DNA of 64,000 nucleotides from DATFQE01 sp963739085 (GTDB lineage: Bacteria; Actinomycetota; Thermoleophilia; Gaiellales; Gaiellaceae), in contig CAVTZA010000007.1 in the NCBI GenBank assembly GCA_963739085.1, positions 248,001 to 312,000 on the forward strand, written 5' to 3'. The notes beneath the pieces were generated by a model. That model saw only the letters and a list, made by a program, of their open reading frames with translations, was not told the origin of the DNA and made no database searches. The position numbers and the translations under genes are program-made. This document shows, piece by piece, positions 17,970-25,756 of the stretch. Positions within the stretch are counted from its first letter, which is position 1. Each line of letters opens with the position of its first letter.

Positions 17970-18294
17970 ACCGAGACGGTAGGGCCGCGATCGCTGCGGC
18001 GCCGGCCTAGGAGCGTGCGGCGAAAAAGCTCTCATCGAACTGGTGGTTGGTTCCGCACAGGATCTGCCACGAACGAGGGCCGACCCTCCGCGACATCCTC
18101 CGCAACGCTCGCCCCGGCGGCCGGCCCCTAAAGCGCTTCCGTTTGCGTGGCAGGAGGCGACACGACCCGCGACTTTGCGCGTATTGGAGCGGGCCGCCCG
18201 CGGTGGCTATTGACTGTTTTCGTGCCTGGTGTCATCGTCACCTGGTCCATGGAGTGAGGTGCAGGCCCCGCCTCCTGATGAGAGGGGTGCGCAA
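17970..18294. other. Non-coding gap before the collagen-like gene
   Basis: No convincing gene on either strand. A TTGACT at 18210-18215 could be a -35 element for the downstream gene, but I see no good -10 at the right distance (CATCGT at best). GAGAGGGG just before the ATG at 18295 serves as ribosome-binding site. Confidence 0.4.
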
Positions 18295-19293
18295 ATGCGC
18301 CGATTCACATTTGGACGGACGCGTTGGTTGGTTGCCGGCGTGGTTGTGGGGGTCGTTGGCGGGGGCGCCGCGTTTGCGGCGATTCCCGACTCGAGCGGCG
18401 TCATCAACGGCTGCTACCAGAAGAACGTCGGCAACCTGCGTGTGATCGACCCCGACGCTGGCGACAGTTGCCGACCGCCGGAGATCGCGATCAGCTGGAG
18501 CCAGACGGGACCACGGGGGCCGCAAGGGCCGCAGGGCCCCGCTGGGCCGACGGGGCCCGCTGGGCCGAAGGGCGACACCGGCGCGACCGGGCCGCAGGGC
18601 CCCGCTGGGCCGACGGGGCCCGCTGGGCCGAAGGGCGACACCGGCGCGACCGGGCCGCAGGGCCCCGCTGGGCCGCAGGGGCCCGCTGGGCCGACGGGTG
18701 CCACTGGACCGCAGGGGCCCGCTGGAGAGGGCATCCAGCTCAAAGGGAAGTCCTGCCCGAGCGGCCAAGTCGTGAGGGGGTTCGACGCAGCCGGTGAGCT
18801 CATCTGCACGCCGGTGATCGTCGCGCCGACGTGTCCGGCAACCCACACGTTCACGTTCACGATCACGGCAACGCCTGTTTCCGGGTTGTTCCACTGGCCT
18901 GGAGGCACTCAAACCCTGGCGGTGCCGGGAAGTTCCGGCTGCACTGTGACCGTCGTGCGCCCGAGTGGATCAATCGCCACGCTCGGGAGCGTTATCGGAA
19001 CGGACCGCTGGGCCGTCACCGGCATGACGGGCTTCACGAGCACCAACGGCGGAGTGGTGGGTCCCACGCAGTGCTTTGGCACTCTCAACTTCGTGGCCCC
19101 GACCATTAACAACCGGCCGGCGTGCACCAACGCGCTCGTCGAGACGGTCTTCGGTACCGCAACGGGCGGTGCAAGCACCTTCGCTGTGACGGCGTCAACA
19201 AGCGCAGCGGCGGCGCGGGCATCCTCGACTCAGGCACGCACGCAACTGAAGTCGGGCGTCCGCTCCAGCGCACAAGGCCGAAAGGGCCGCTAG
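18295..19293 (+). CDS. Secreted collagen-like repeat protein
   Basis: 332 residues. An N-terminal signal or anchor helix (WLVAGVVVGVVGGGAAFAA, about 11-29) leads to a short domain with NGCYQKNVGNLRVIDPD, the usual cap before bacterial collagen-like segments. Then come about 25 uninterrupted GXY triplets (about 79-153: GPQ, GPA, GPT, GPK, GDT, GAT) and a C-terminal globular domain with several Cys. Expected to trimerise outside the cell. Underlying DNA has a 63-bp exact tandem unit. Start ATG 18295. A strong hairpin terminator follows. Function (adhesion, coat) unknown. Confidence 0.82.
   Translation: MRRFTFGRTRWLVAGVVVGVVGGGAAFAAIPDSSGVINGCYQKNVGNLRVIDPDAGDSCRPPEIAISWSQTGPRGPQGPQGPAGPTGPAGPKGDTGATGPQGPAGPTGPAGPKGDTGATGPQGPAGPQGPAGPTGATGPQGPAGEGIQLKGKSCPSGQVVRGFDAAGELICTPVIVAPTCPATHTFTFTITATPVSGLFHWPGGTQTLAVPGSSGCTVTVVRPSGSIATLGSVIGTDRWAVTGMTGFTSTNGGVVGPTQCFGTLNFVAPTINNRPACTNALVETVFGTATGGASTFAVTASTSAAAARASSTQARTQLKSGVRSSAQGRKGR
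18531..18675 (+). repeat. 63-bp tandem repeat inside the collagen-like gene
   Basis: Two full copies (18531-18593 and 18594-18656) and a third partial one. Each unit encodes seven GXY triplets (GPA GPT GPA GPK GDT GAT GPQ). The copies appear identical at DNA level, so the tract is young and prone to change in number by slippage or recombination. Confidence 0.85.
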
Positions 19294-19327
19294 CGCCCAG
19301 GTTCGGTTCGCCATAGCCTCGAAAACG

Positions 19328-19362
19328 GGGGCCGGGTCGCGCATCTAGCCCGACCCGGCCCC
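19328..19362 (+). terminator. Hairpin terminator after the collagen-like gene
   Basis: 12-bp perfect stem GGGGCCGGGTCG / CGACCCGGCCCC (19328-19339 and 19351-19362) with an 11-base loop, 34 bases after the stop codon. No T-tract. Confidence 0.7.
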
Positions 19363-19615
19363 GAGTCGACCGCCTCAACGGTAAAGACGCCGTCCACCGC
19401 TGGTGGGGCCGCTGCCTCGAGCAGGCCGGCGTCCGATACCGCACCCCCCCACACGGCACACGTTCGCCACCTCCTGGCGGAAGCGCGGCCTGTCCGTCGA
19501 CGAGCTCCAGATCCTCCTCGGCCACGCCAGCGTCGCCACCACGAGCGACCTGTACGTCCACATCGAGGTCGAGGACGTCGCCCGTCGCATGGCCGAGATC
19601 GAGGCCGGGACGTGA
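19363..19615 (+). pseudogene. Tyrosine recombinase (integrase) C-terminal remnant, frameshifted
   Basis: Two frames together spell the end of a phage-type integrase: AVHRWWGRCLEQAGVRYRT, then (next frame, after the C-run near 19441-19448) TRHTFATSWRKRGLSVDEL, then LLGHASVATTSDLYVHIEVE. The RHTFAT box, the LLGHASVATTxxYxH box and the catalytic Tyr are present, but the N-terminal two thirds and the first catalytic Arg are missing. It ends 46 bases from tRNA-Cys, so it is likely the scar of an element once integrated there. Confidence 0.75.
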
Positions 19616-19660
19616 CCGGGGAAATCGTTTCCGCACCGAACCGCTCAACCACGCCCCTCA

Positions 19661-19731
19661 AGGCGCCGACCAGAATCGAACTGGTGTGCGAGGCTTTGCA
19701 GGCCTCTGCCTAACCACTCGGCCACGGCGCC
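19661..19731 (-). tRNA. tRNA-Cys (GCA)
   Basis: Reads GGCGCCGTGGCCGAGTGG... on the minus strand, with anticodon loop CTGCAAA (GCA), T-arm GGTTCGAT-type and acceptor GGCGCC/GGCGCC plus U discriminator. All four arms pair. CCA is not encoded. Next to an integrase remnant. Confidence 0.95.
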
Positions 19732-19776
19732 AGGTGCCGGGGCATGGTAACGACGCGACCGGGCAACCTTCCTCGC

Positions 19777-20418
19777 ATGACTCAGGAGTCGCTGTTCGAT
19801 GGCGACGGCACCGCCGCGCCACTCGTCCCGCCCCACCCGACGCTGGAAAAGCTCCGGGGAGCGGCGGCAGCCTGCAAGGCCTGCCCGCTCTGGAAGACCG
19901 GCACGCAGACGGTCTTCGGCGAGGGGCCCGAGGACGCCGAGCTGATGTTCGTCGGCGAGCAGCCGGGCGACCGCGAGGACATCGAGGGCCATCCGTTCGT
20001 CGGGCCCGCCGGACAGCTCTTCGACAAGGCGCTGGAGGACGCGGGCCTCGACCGCTCGCGGACCTACGTCACGAACGCCGTCAAGCACTTCAAGTGGACG
20101 CCACGCGGCAAGCGGCGCATCCATCAGAAGCCGAGCTGGACCGAGATCACTGCGTGCCGTCCGTGGCTCGAGACGGAGCTCGAGATCGTGAAGCCGCGCG
20201 TGCTCGTGCCGATGGGAGCCGTGGCGGCGCAGGCGCTGCTGGGCAAGGAGTTCCGGGTCACTCGCGAGCGCGGCCGACCGATCGAGTCCGACCTGGCGCC
20301 GGTCGTGATCGCGACGGTCCATCCGTCGTCGGTTCTGCGGTCCCAGGATCGCGACCGGGACTACGAGGGGCTCGTCGAGGATCTCAGAACGGTTGCGAGC
20401 GCCCTGCGCGCGGCCTGA
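19777..20418 (+). CDS. udgX: UdgX-type uracil-DNA glycosylase
   Basis: 213 residues from ATG 19777 (another ATG lies at 19744). Family-4-like fold with four Cys for a 4Fe-4S cluster (ACKACPLW near residue 30, later Cys near 128). The motif A region reads FVGEQPGDREDIEGHPFVG, and the insertion loop reads KRRIHQKP (about residues 109-116). That loop, with its His, is the mark of UdgX, which excises uracil and stays covalently bound to the site through the histidine. Motif HPSSVLR closes the active site. Role: DNA repair in the cytosol. Confidence 0.92.
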   Translation: MTQESLFDGDGTAAPLVPPHPTLEKLRGAAAACKACPLWKTGTQTVFGEGPEDAELMFVGEQPGDREDIEGHPFVGPAGQLFDKALEDAGLDRSRTYVTNAVKHFKWTPRGKRRIHQKPSWTEITACRPWLETELEIVKPRVLVPMGAVAAQALLGKEFRVTRERGRPIESDLAPVVIATVHPSSVLRSQDRDRDYEGLVEDLRTVASALRAA

Positions 20419-21293
20419 GCAGCAACACGTCGAGAACGACGGCCGTCGCGAGCACGACGGCCCACGCCACGCTGGGCTTCGGCTCCAGCACGCTCGGGAT
20501 CTTCCACGAGGCCCAGTCGCGCGCCACGACCTGCTCGCCCCACCCGTCCTCGATGACCAGCCCGATCGCGTAGACGAACATCAGCGAGAGGTAGAAGGCG
20601 AGCACGCCTCGCAGGCGGCCCGCGACCTGCGGCAGCACGCGCGTGAGCGCGAGCGCGGTCACTGCGAGGTAGACGCCGTGAGCGCCATGGTGCTGGCCGA
20701 GATGGACGACTCGGTGGTTCGCGTTGTCGGCCGTTGGCTGGAGCTCATTCGACATGTACAGGTCGCCCAGCAGCGGCACGTGCCCGATGTAGATGCCGAG
20801 GTCGGCGAAGAACCAGGGAAGCCCGACGAGGACGAGCACCGACCGCGACCGCGACCCGGACCGGGTCGCCGCGGAGACGGCGCACCGGAGTGCCGAGGCC
20901 CCTCTGCGCGATCGCCACGATCGTCAGAACCAGCGCGAGCACGACCCCGGCGGCCGGGATCGCGTTGGCCGCCTTGGCGTCGAGGTCGGCCTCGTCGACG
21001 ACGCCCGGAACGGCCACGACCCAGCAGAGAACCGTTGCGACCACGGCCGCGATCGCGGCCCACCGCTCGCCGATCCGGAGCGCGGCAAGAACCGCGAGCG
21101 GGACGGCCGCCAGTGCGATCGGGAAGTTGAGCGAGACGAGCGCGCGTCCGAGCCCGCCGGCGATCCCCGACTCGTCGACGTGGTAGAGCTCGCTCGGGTC
21201 CACGCGCGAGTAGGTGATCACCACCGCGACGAGCATCAGCCCGAAGAGGGCCCAGACGGCTACGGCTTCGCGGAGGTTCGGCCGCTCGCTCAG
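20384..21293 (-). CDS. Multi-pass membrane protein, unknown, frameshifted
   Basis: Two frames join near 20850. The N-terminal part has LREAVAVWALFGLMLVAVVI, then helices at LNFPIALAAVPLAVLAAL, AAIAAVVATVLCWVVAVPG and AGVVLALVLTIVAIA. The C-terminal part begins MLVLVGLPWFFADLGIYIGH and ends with two more helices. About 300 residues, seven or eight helices. It has no ATG, GTG or TTG near the conserved start. The only fitting codon is a CTG at 21293 that overlaps the TGA of the upstream gene (CTGA), so translation is probably coupled. Function unknown. Confidence 0.6.
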
Positions 21294-21664
21294 CTGTTGG
21301 CGACCGCGAAGCTCAGCGGCGGCCCCAGACGCACCCCGCCGTAGAACCAGGTCACGCGGTAGAAGCCCACACCGCGGTTGGGGAAGTTCCGGTGCCAGGT
21401 CACGACCGAGCGCCAGACGTCTCCGCGGCGACGCAACGGGAAGCTCTTGCACGTCTGGGCGCCGACCGTCGGCTTCACGCACAGCCGATACCGCCCGGAG
21501 AAGCTGAACGTCGACAGGGTCAGCTTGACTGCGCCGGCCTGCTTCTGCGCCGACGTGCAGTAGTCGCCGGTGGGGCTGCAGTAGCGGTCACGGAACCTCG
21601 CGGACGCCGCCGGTGCCAGTCCAAGCACCAGGACGGCGGCGGCAGCGAGCAGCGCACAGCGCAC
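21290..21664 (-). CDS. Small secreted protein, unknown
   Basis: 124 residues. Signal peptide (CALLAAAAVLVLGLAPAASA, cleavage near residue 22), then RFRDRYCSPTGDYCTSAQ and a beta-rich domain with four Cys (YCSPTGDYC, RLCVKP, QTCKSF) that can form two disulfides. It ends GVGFYRVTWFYGGVRLGPPL, an immunoglobulin-like strand pattern. Overlaps the next membrane-protein gene (CTGA) and follows the sensor kinase by nine bases, so the three may be co-transcribed. Confidence 0.7.
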   Translation of the reverse strand: MRCALLAAAAVLVLGLAPAASARFRDRYCSPTGDYCTSAQKQAGAVKLTLSTFSFSGRYRLCVKPTVGAQTCKSFPLRRRGDVWRSVVTWHRNFPNRGVGFYRVTWFYGGVRLGPPLSFAVANS

Positions 21665-21673
21665 GCGGGAAGT

Positions 21674-23305
21674 CTAAGGGGCGACGGCGCGCGGCAGCTC
21701 GACCGTGAACGTCGAGCCCACGCCCGGTTCGGACTCGACAGAGACGGTGCCGCCCATTCGCCGCACGAGCTCGCGCGTGATGTAGAGGCCCAGTCCGGTG
21801 CCGCCGCCGGCTCGCGAGAGGTCGGTGTCGAGGCGGTAGAACTTCTCGAAGACGCGCTGCTGCTCGGCAGCCGGGATGCCAAGCCCCTGGTCGGCGACCG
21901 AGATCCGCACCGCGTCGGGCGCGTTCTCGACCTTCGCTGTCACGCGACCGCCGTTCGGCGAGTACTTGACGGCGTTGTCCAGCAGGTTGACGAGCACCTG
22001 CTGCAGCCGGTTCTTGTCGGCGAAGGCGAGCTCGATCGCCGGGGCCACGCTCAGGTCGACGGTGAGCTCCGGAGGAAGCTGCGGCCGCAGCGCCTCAACG
22101 GCCTGCGCGGTCACGGCGCCGGCGTCCACCAGCTCGATCCCCATGGGAAGCTGATCCGTCTCGATGCGGCTGGCCAGCAGCACCTCCTCGGTGATCTGGC
22201 TGAGCCGGACCGCCTGGGTGGCGACGATCCCGAGGAGGGTGCGGCGCTCCTCGTCGGTGAACTGGACGTCGTCGCGGAGCAGCGTCTGGGCCGCCCCGTA
22301 GATGCCGGCCATCGGCGTCCGCAGCTCGTGCGAGACCGTGGCGATGAAGTCGCTCTTCGCCTCCTCGAGCCCGCGCTCGCTCGAGAGGTCGCGGAACGCG
22401 TAGACGATGCCGTCGACGCTACGCACGGCGACGAACGAGAGCCACAGCTCGGTCCCGTCGAGCTCGACCGGCACCGTGACCGACGCGGGCGCGGCTCCGC
22501 CCTCGGCGACCTGGATCTGTCCCGTGATGCCGCTCCAGCCCGGGATCACGTCGTCGATCGGACGACCGACGACCTCGTCCACGGCACGGCCGGTGACGAG
22601 CACCGCCGCCCGGTTCCAGACGCGGACGATGCCCTCGGCGTCAACGAGGAAGATGCCCTCACCCACGGCCTCGAGCACGCTCGCCGCCTGCTCGCGCTCG
22701 GCGGCGACGGCCTCGGCCCGAACTCTGGCCTCGACCTCGGCCTCGGCCGCCTTGTGCAGGCGCGCGTTCCGCACGGCGGCGCCCATGAGCGTGACGAGCG
22801 CCTCCGCGAGCTCGAGGTGCTCCTGCGAATACGGCTCGCGGTCGCTCATCAGCTGCACGACGCCGACGACGCGGCCCTCGTGCTTGACCGGCAGCATGAT
22901 CGCCGCCTGCGTGCCCGGCGGCCCGGTGTCCGGGACCTTGCGCATGGTGCCGTCGCGCTCGACGTCGTAGTACGTCCCGCTGGCCTTCACCTGCTCGCGG
23001 ACGTCGTTGATGACGAGCGGCTCGCCCGTCGTGATCACGCGGCTCTGCATCCCGCCGTCGGGGTTGTACGACACCGGCGGCAGGATCGACGGGTCGAGTC
23101 GGTTGCCCTCGACCCAGGCGTACTCGCAGCGGATCACGCCGTCGCTTTCGTCGTAGTCGGACACGACCACGCCGTCGTGGTGGATCCAGTCGGTCAGCAG
23201 CTCGTGGAAGCGGTCGTACACGCGGGCCGGCTCGAGCGTCTCGCCGAGATGGCGGGCGGCCTCGAGCAGGAGCTCGACACGTTCTGCGCTCCGATCCTCT
23301 GTCAC
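21674..23305 (-). CDS. Sensor histidine kinase (GAF-PAS-HisKA-HATPase)
   Basis: 543 residues, soluble (no membrane helix). GAF domain about 15-185 (ending AAIMLPVKHEGRVVGVVQLM), short coiled coil to 215, PAS domain about 215-320 (VLEAVGEGIFLVDAEGIVRV), HisKA with FIATVSHELRTPMAGI (phosphoacceptor His near 335), N-box VNLLDNAVKYSPNGG, DQGLGIP and GTGLGLYITRELVRRMGG. Cytosolic sensor of a small ligand or redox state. No response regulator is adjacent. Start GTG 23305. Confidence 0.92.
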   Translation of the reverse strand: MTEDRSAERVELLLEAARHLGETLEPARVYDRFHELLTDWIHHDGVVVSDYDESDGVIRCEYAWVEGNRLDPSILPPVSYNPDGGMQSRVITTGEPLVINDVREQVKASGTYYDVERDGTMRKVPDTGPPGTQAAIMLPVKHEGRVVGVVQLMSDREPYSQEHLELAEALVTLMGAAVRNARLHKAAEAEVEARVRAEAVAAEREQAASVLEAVGEGIFLVDAEGIVRVWNRAAVLVTGRAVDEVVGRPIDDVIPGWSGITGQIQVAEGGAAPASVTVPVELDGTELWLSFVAVRSVDGIVYAFRDLSSERGLEEAKSDFIATVSHELRTPMAGIYGAAQTLLRDDVQFTDEERRTLLGIVATQAVRLSQITEEVLLASRIETDQLPMGIELVDAGAVTAQAVEALRPQLPPELTVDLSVAPAIELAFADKNRLQQVLVNLLDNAVKYSPNGGRVTAKVENAPDAVRISVADQGLGIPAAEQQRVFEKFYRLDTDLSRAGGGTGLGLYITRELVRRMGGTVSVESEPGVGSTFTVELPRAVAP

Positions 23306-23422
23306 AGTCAGAACGTAGCGCGGGATCCGGCTCTCGACACGGCAACGAGGGCGGCTCCCCCCGCCCTCGTCACCGGTGGCGCGTCCCGTCCGGCTGGGCC
23401 GGAGAGACGGGCGTCGGCTGGC

Positions 23423-23503
23423 CTATGCGGCCGGGGCGAGCGCGAGCGACACCGTCAACCCGAGCGCGATGCGCCGAATGCTGAACCTCTTGGTGCGCTT
23501 CAT
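23423..23503 (-). CDS. 26-residue signal-peptide-like mini-protein or truncated gene
   Basis: From ATG 23503 with AAGGAG at good distance: KRTKRFSIRR, then IALGLTVSLALAPAA and TAG. A basic start, hydrophobic core and AxA-like end form a complete signal peptide with almost no mature part. It may be a secreted-protein gene broken right after its signal sequence, or a real tiny membrane peptide. It is divergent from rpiB across a palindrome. Confidence 0.4.
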   Translation of the reverse strand: MKRTKRFSIRRIALGLTVSLALAPAA

Positions 23504-23578
23504 GGCAGCTCTCCTTCAAGAACGAGGACTCGGATTCGCTCGAGACTACGGCGCCGCCACCTCCGTGTCGTTCGCGCT

Positions 23579-23599
23579 CTTGACACTTGGAGTGTCAAG
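23579..23599. promoter_or_regulatory. Perfect palindrome overlapping a TTGACA element
   Basis: CTTGACACT-TGG-AGTGTCAAG: two perfect 9-base arms around three bases, with TTGACA (a consensus -35) in both directions. It lies 35 bases before rpiB and 76 before the mini-gene on the other strand. Likely operator and/or divergent promoter; the binding protein is unknown. Confidence 0.5.
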
Positions 23600-23633
23600 G
23601 GCGTGACACAGGCACTGGCTAGGCTGAGCCGGC

Positions 23634-24056
23634 ATGCGGATCGTGGTCGGAGCCGACGACGAAGGCGCCGTCGCCGACACCGTCGTCGAGGACCTACGCG
23701 GACGCGGTCACGACGTCACGGTGCTCGAGCATGACCGGTGGCCGGAGGTCGCGCGCAAGGTCGGCGCGGCAGTGGCCGCCGGCCAAGCCGACCAGGGCGT
23801 GGTGTTCTGCTGGACGGGCACGGGCACGGCAATGGCCGCGAACAAGGTGCCCGGCGTGCGGGCTGCCCTGGTCTGGGAGCCGTGGATCGCCGAGGGTGCC
23901 CGCCGCTGGAACGACGCCAACGTGCTCGTGATGAGCCTCAAGCGGACGGAGCCCGAAACCGCAAAGGAGATCCTCGATGCCTGGTTCGCGGTCGAGCAGC
24001 CCGACCCGGAGGAGCGCGAGAACATCGCGCGGCTCGCCGAGCTCGAGCAGTCCTGA
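23634..24056 (+). CDS. RpiB/LacA/LacB-family sugar-phosphate isomerase
   Basis: 140 residues. Ribose-5-phosphate isomerase B fold: RIVVGADDEGAVADTVVEDL at the start (phosphate-binding region), GVVFCWTGTGTAMAANKVPG with the catalytic Cys near residue 66, and NDANVLVMSLKR (normally GANVLxxG). Interconverts aldose and ketose phosphates in the cytosol, in the pentose phosphate pathway if it is a true RpiB. The His after the usual GADHAG start is replaced (GADDEG), so substrate preference may differ. Ends three bases before the kinase-like gene. Confidence 0.85.
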   Translation: MRIVVGADDEGAVADTVVEDLRGRGHDVTVLEHDRWPEVARKVGAAVAAGQADQGVVFCWTGTGTAMAANKVPGVRAALVWEPWIAEGARRWNDANVLVMSLKRTEPETAKEILDAWFAVEQPDPEERENIARLAELEQS

Positions 24057-24059
24057 CCG

Positions 24060-24959
24060 TTGCCCGAGTGGGACGCTGAGGTCCGCGTCGACGAGGCGCT
24101 CGCCCGGCGGCTGATCGCCGAGCAGTTCCCGGACCTCGAGGCCGGCGAGCTCCGGCTGATCGGCGAGGGCTGGGACACGATCGTCTGGCTCGTCGACGGC
24201 CGTTGGGTCTTCCGCTTCCCGCGCCGCACGATGGTGATCCCGGGCCTCGAGAACGAGATGCGCCACCTTCCGGGGCTGGCCGAGCGGCTGCCGCTCGCGA
24301 TCCCTCGGCCGACCTACCTCGGCCGGCCGTCGGAGGCCTACAAGTGGCCCTTCTACGGCGCGCCGTTCCTGCCCGGCCGGGAGCTCGCGGAGGCGGTGCC
24401 GGACGACGATGCCCGTGTCGCCCTCGGCAGGCCGCTCGGCGAGTTCCTGCGCACGCTCCACTCGATCGATCTCGACGCAGAGCTGCCGGTGGACCCGGTG
24501 CGCCGCGCGGACATGCCGTTCCGCGTCGAGCAGACACGAAAACGGTTCCGCGAGCTGGAGGAAGCCGGGCTCTGGCGCCCACCGTCGCTCGCGCGGGAGA
24601 TCGTGGCCGCCGCGGAGGCCCTGCCGCCGCCGCAGCCGGCCGCGGTCGTCCATGGCGACCTCCATCTCCGGCACCTCCTCGTCGACGACGAATGGAGGGC
24701 GACCGCCGTAATCGACTGGATCGACCTGAGCCGCAACGACCGCGGCGTCGACCTCGTCCTCTACTGGTGCACGCTGCCGCCGGCGGGGCGTGAGGAGTTC
24801 CGGGCCGCCTACGGGGCGATCACCGAGGAAGAACTGCTCAGAGGCCGGATCCTGTCGATCTTCCTCTGCGGCACGCTGGCCCTGTGGGGCGACCACGAGG
24901 GCGTAGAGAGAGTGAAGCGGGAGGCCCTCGGCGGGCTCGAGCGCACGTTGGTCGACTAG
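24060..24959 (+). CDS. Aminoglycoside-phosphotransferase-family kinase
   Basis: 299 residues of the APH/choline-kinase fold. ATP-binding GEGWDTIVWLVDGRWVFRFP (about 38-58), Brenner motif AAVVHGDLHLRHLLVDDEW (about 195-213) and metal-binding AVIDWIDLSRNDRGVDL. The Asn usual in HGDLHxxN is His here. Substrate unknown; members phosphorylate antibiotics, sugars or amino compounds. TTG start three bases after rpiB, so one transcript. Pairing with a sugar isomerase hints at a sugar substrate (inference). Confidence 0.8.
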   Translation: MPEWDAEVRVDEALARRLIAEQFPDLEAGELRLIGEGWDTIVWLVDGRWVFRFPRRTMVIPGLENEMRHLPGLAERLPLAIPRPTYLGRPSEAYKWPFYGAPFLPGRELAEAVPDDDARVALGRPLGEFLRTLHSIDLDAELPVDPVRRADMPFRVEQTRKRFRELEEAGLWRPPSLAREIVAAAEALPPPQPAAVVHGDLHLRHLLVDDEWRATAVIDWIDLSRNDRGVDLVLYWCTLPPAGREEFRAAYGAITEEELLRGRILSIFLCGTLALWGDHEGVERVKREALGGLERTLVD

Positions 24960-25060
24960 CGCGCCTGTGTCGCCGCTCCAGAGCACCGGGACGCCGTGAT
25001 CCATGAGTGAGCCGAGGGCGTACACCATGAATGAGTCCCGAAGGCCTCCCTGACCACTAG

Positions 25061-25213
25061 ATGACCGCGACGCTGCTGCGGAAGGTGCCGAAACGTGTCT
25101 GCCCGGAATGCGGCCGTTTGGTGCGCGTGACGCGCGGCGGCGGGCTCGCGTGGCACTACCGGCTGGGCGTCAGCGGCCCGGGCTCCCGCTGTCCGAGGAG
25201 GGACGCGGCATGA
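25061..25213 (+). CDS. Small Cys-rich protein, possible zinc finger
   Basis: 50 residues from ATG 25061: KRVCPECGRLVRVTRGGGLA, then WHYRLGVSGPGSRCPRRDAA. CPEC, a central WH and a late C make a plausible C2HC zinc site. No clear ribosome-binding site. Similar tiny proteins are typical of phage- or plasmid-derived DNA. Not recognised. Confidence 0.35.
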   Translation: MTATLLRKVPKRVCPECGRLVRVTRGGGLAWHYRLGVSGPGSRCPRRDAA

Positions 25214-25444
25214 CCGCCACGAAGGTCAACCCGCGTCCTACTCGGTGCTGCCGAGACTGCCCGGTCGCTCGGCACTGATTCACGCGGAAGGCCGCTTTCT
25301 CGACGGTTGCGAAGGGTCGCGATCCCCAGGCCCGATCGCTCTACAGGTGCGTTTCCGGACGTTTGGGCATGAACGGGGGCGGGCGACTTCCGGCTTTCGT
25401 CACGCGAGTGTCGCAGCAGCGGGCGCGGTTGTATCGTCTGACGC

Positions 25445-25672
25445 ATGCCCGGTTTGCGTCTGCGCTGTCGAGTGTTGGGCCATCGTTGGGAGAGCGTGGA
25501 CGGGGACGGCGAGAAGGGCTGGAAGTGCCGTAACTGCGACGAGTTCTTGCCTGAACGCGAAATCGTCGAGCGAGTGCATGATCCCGAGGTCACGGATCCC
25601 CCGCCGTTTGCCCACGGGGGCCGGGGCGGGGACCCCGGTGATCGTCCCCAGATGAGAAAGCCACCGCCGTAG
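25445..25672 (+). CDS. Small phage-like protein with CxxC (DUF1660-like)
   Basis: 75 residues. RLRCRVLGHRWESVDGDGEK, then GWKCRNCDEFLPEREIVERV. The C-LGHRW...CxxC pattern is the signature of short phage/prophage zinc-binding proteins (DUF1660-like). ATG start 25445, weak ribosome-binding site. Isolated between two chromosomal blocks, so perhaps a remnant of mobile DNA. Confidence 0.5.
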   Translation: MPGLRLRCRVLGHRWESVDGDGEKGWKCRNCDEFLPEREIVERVHDPEVTDPPPFAHGGRGGDPGDRPQMRKPPP

Positions 25673-25756
25673 TCGAGTCGCGCCACGCGACTCGACAACT
25701 CGCGCGGAGCGAGTTTGCAGCTGCGATGCGCCGGCCGGAGCTCGCTAGACGCCCGG

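Noticed and set aside
18531..18675. Tandem repeat considered as a CRISPR-like array
   Set aside because: Units are directly abutting with no unique spacers and encode collagen triplets in frame.
21392..23734. 780-codon plus-strand frame opposite the sensor kinase
   Set aside because: Antisense to a complete GAF-PAS histidine kinase with all motifs; no domain of its own.
24956..25028. Minus-strand start MVYALGSLMDHGVPVLWSGD running into the kinase-like gene
   Set aside because: The first 20 residues look protein-like, but the frame then becomes the shadow of the APH-type gene. At most a short remnant, not supportable as a gene.
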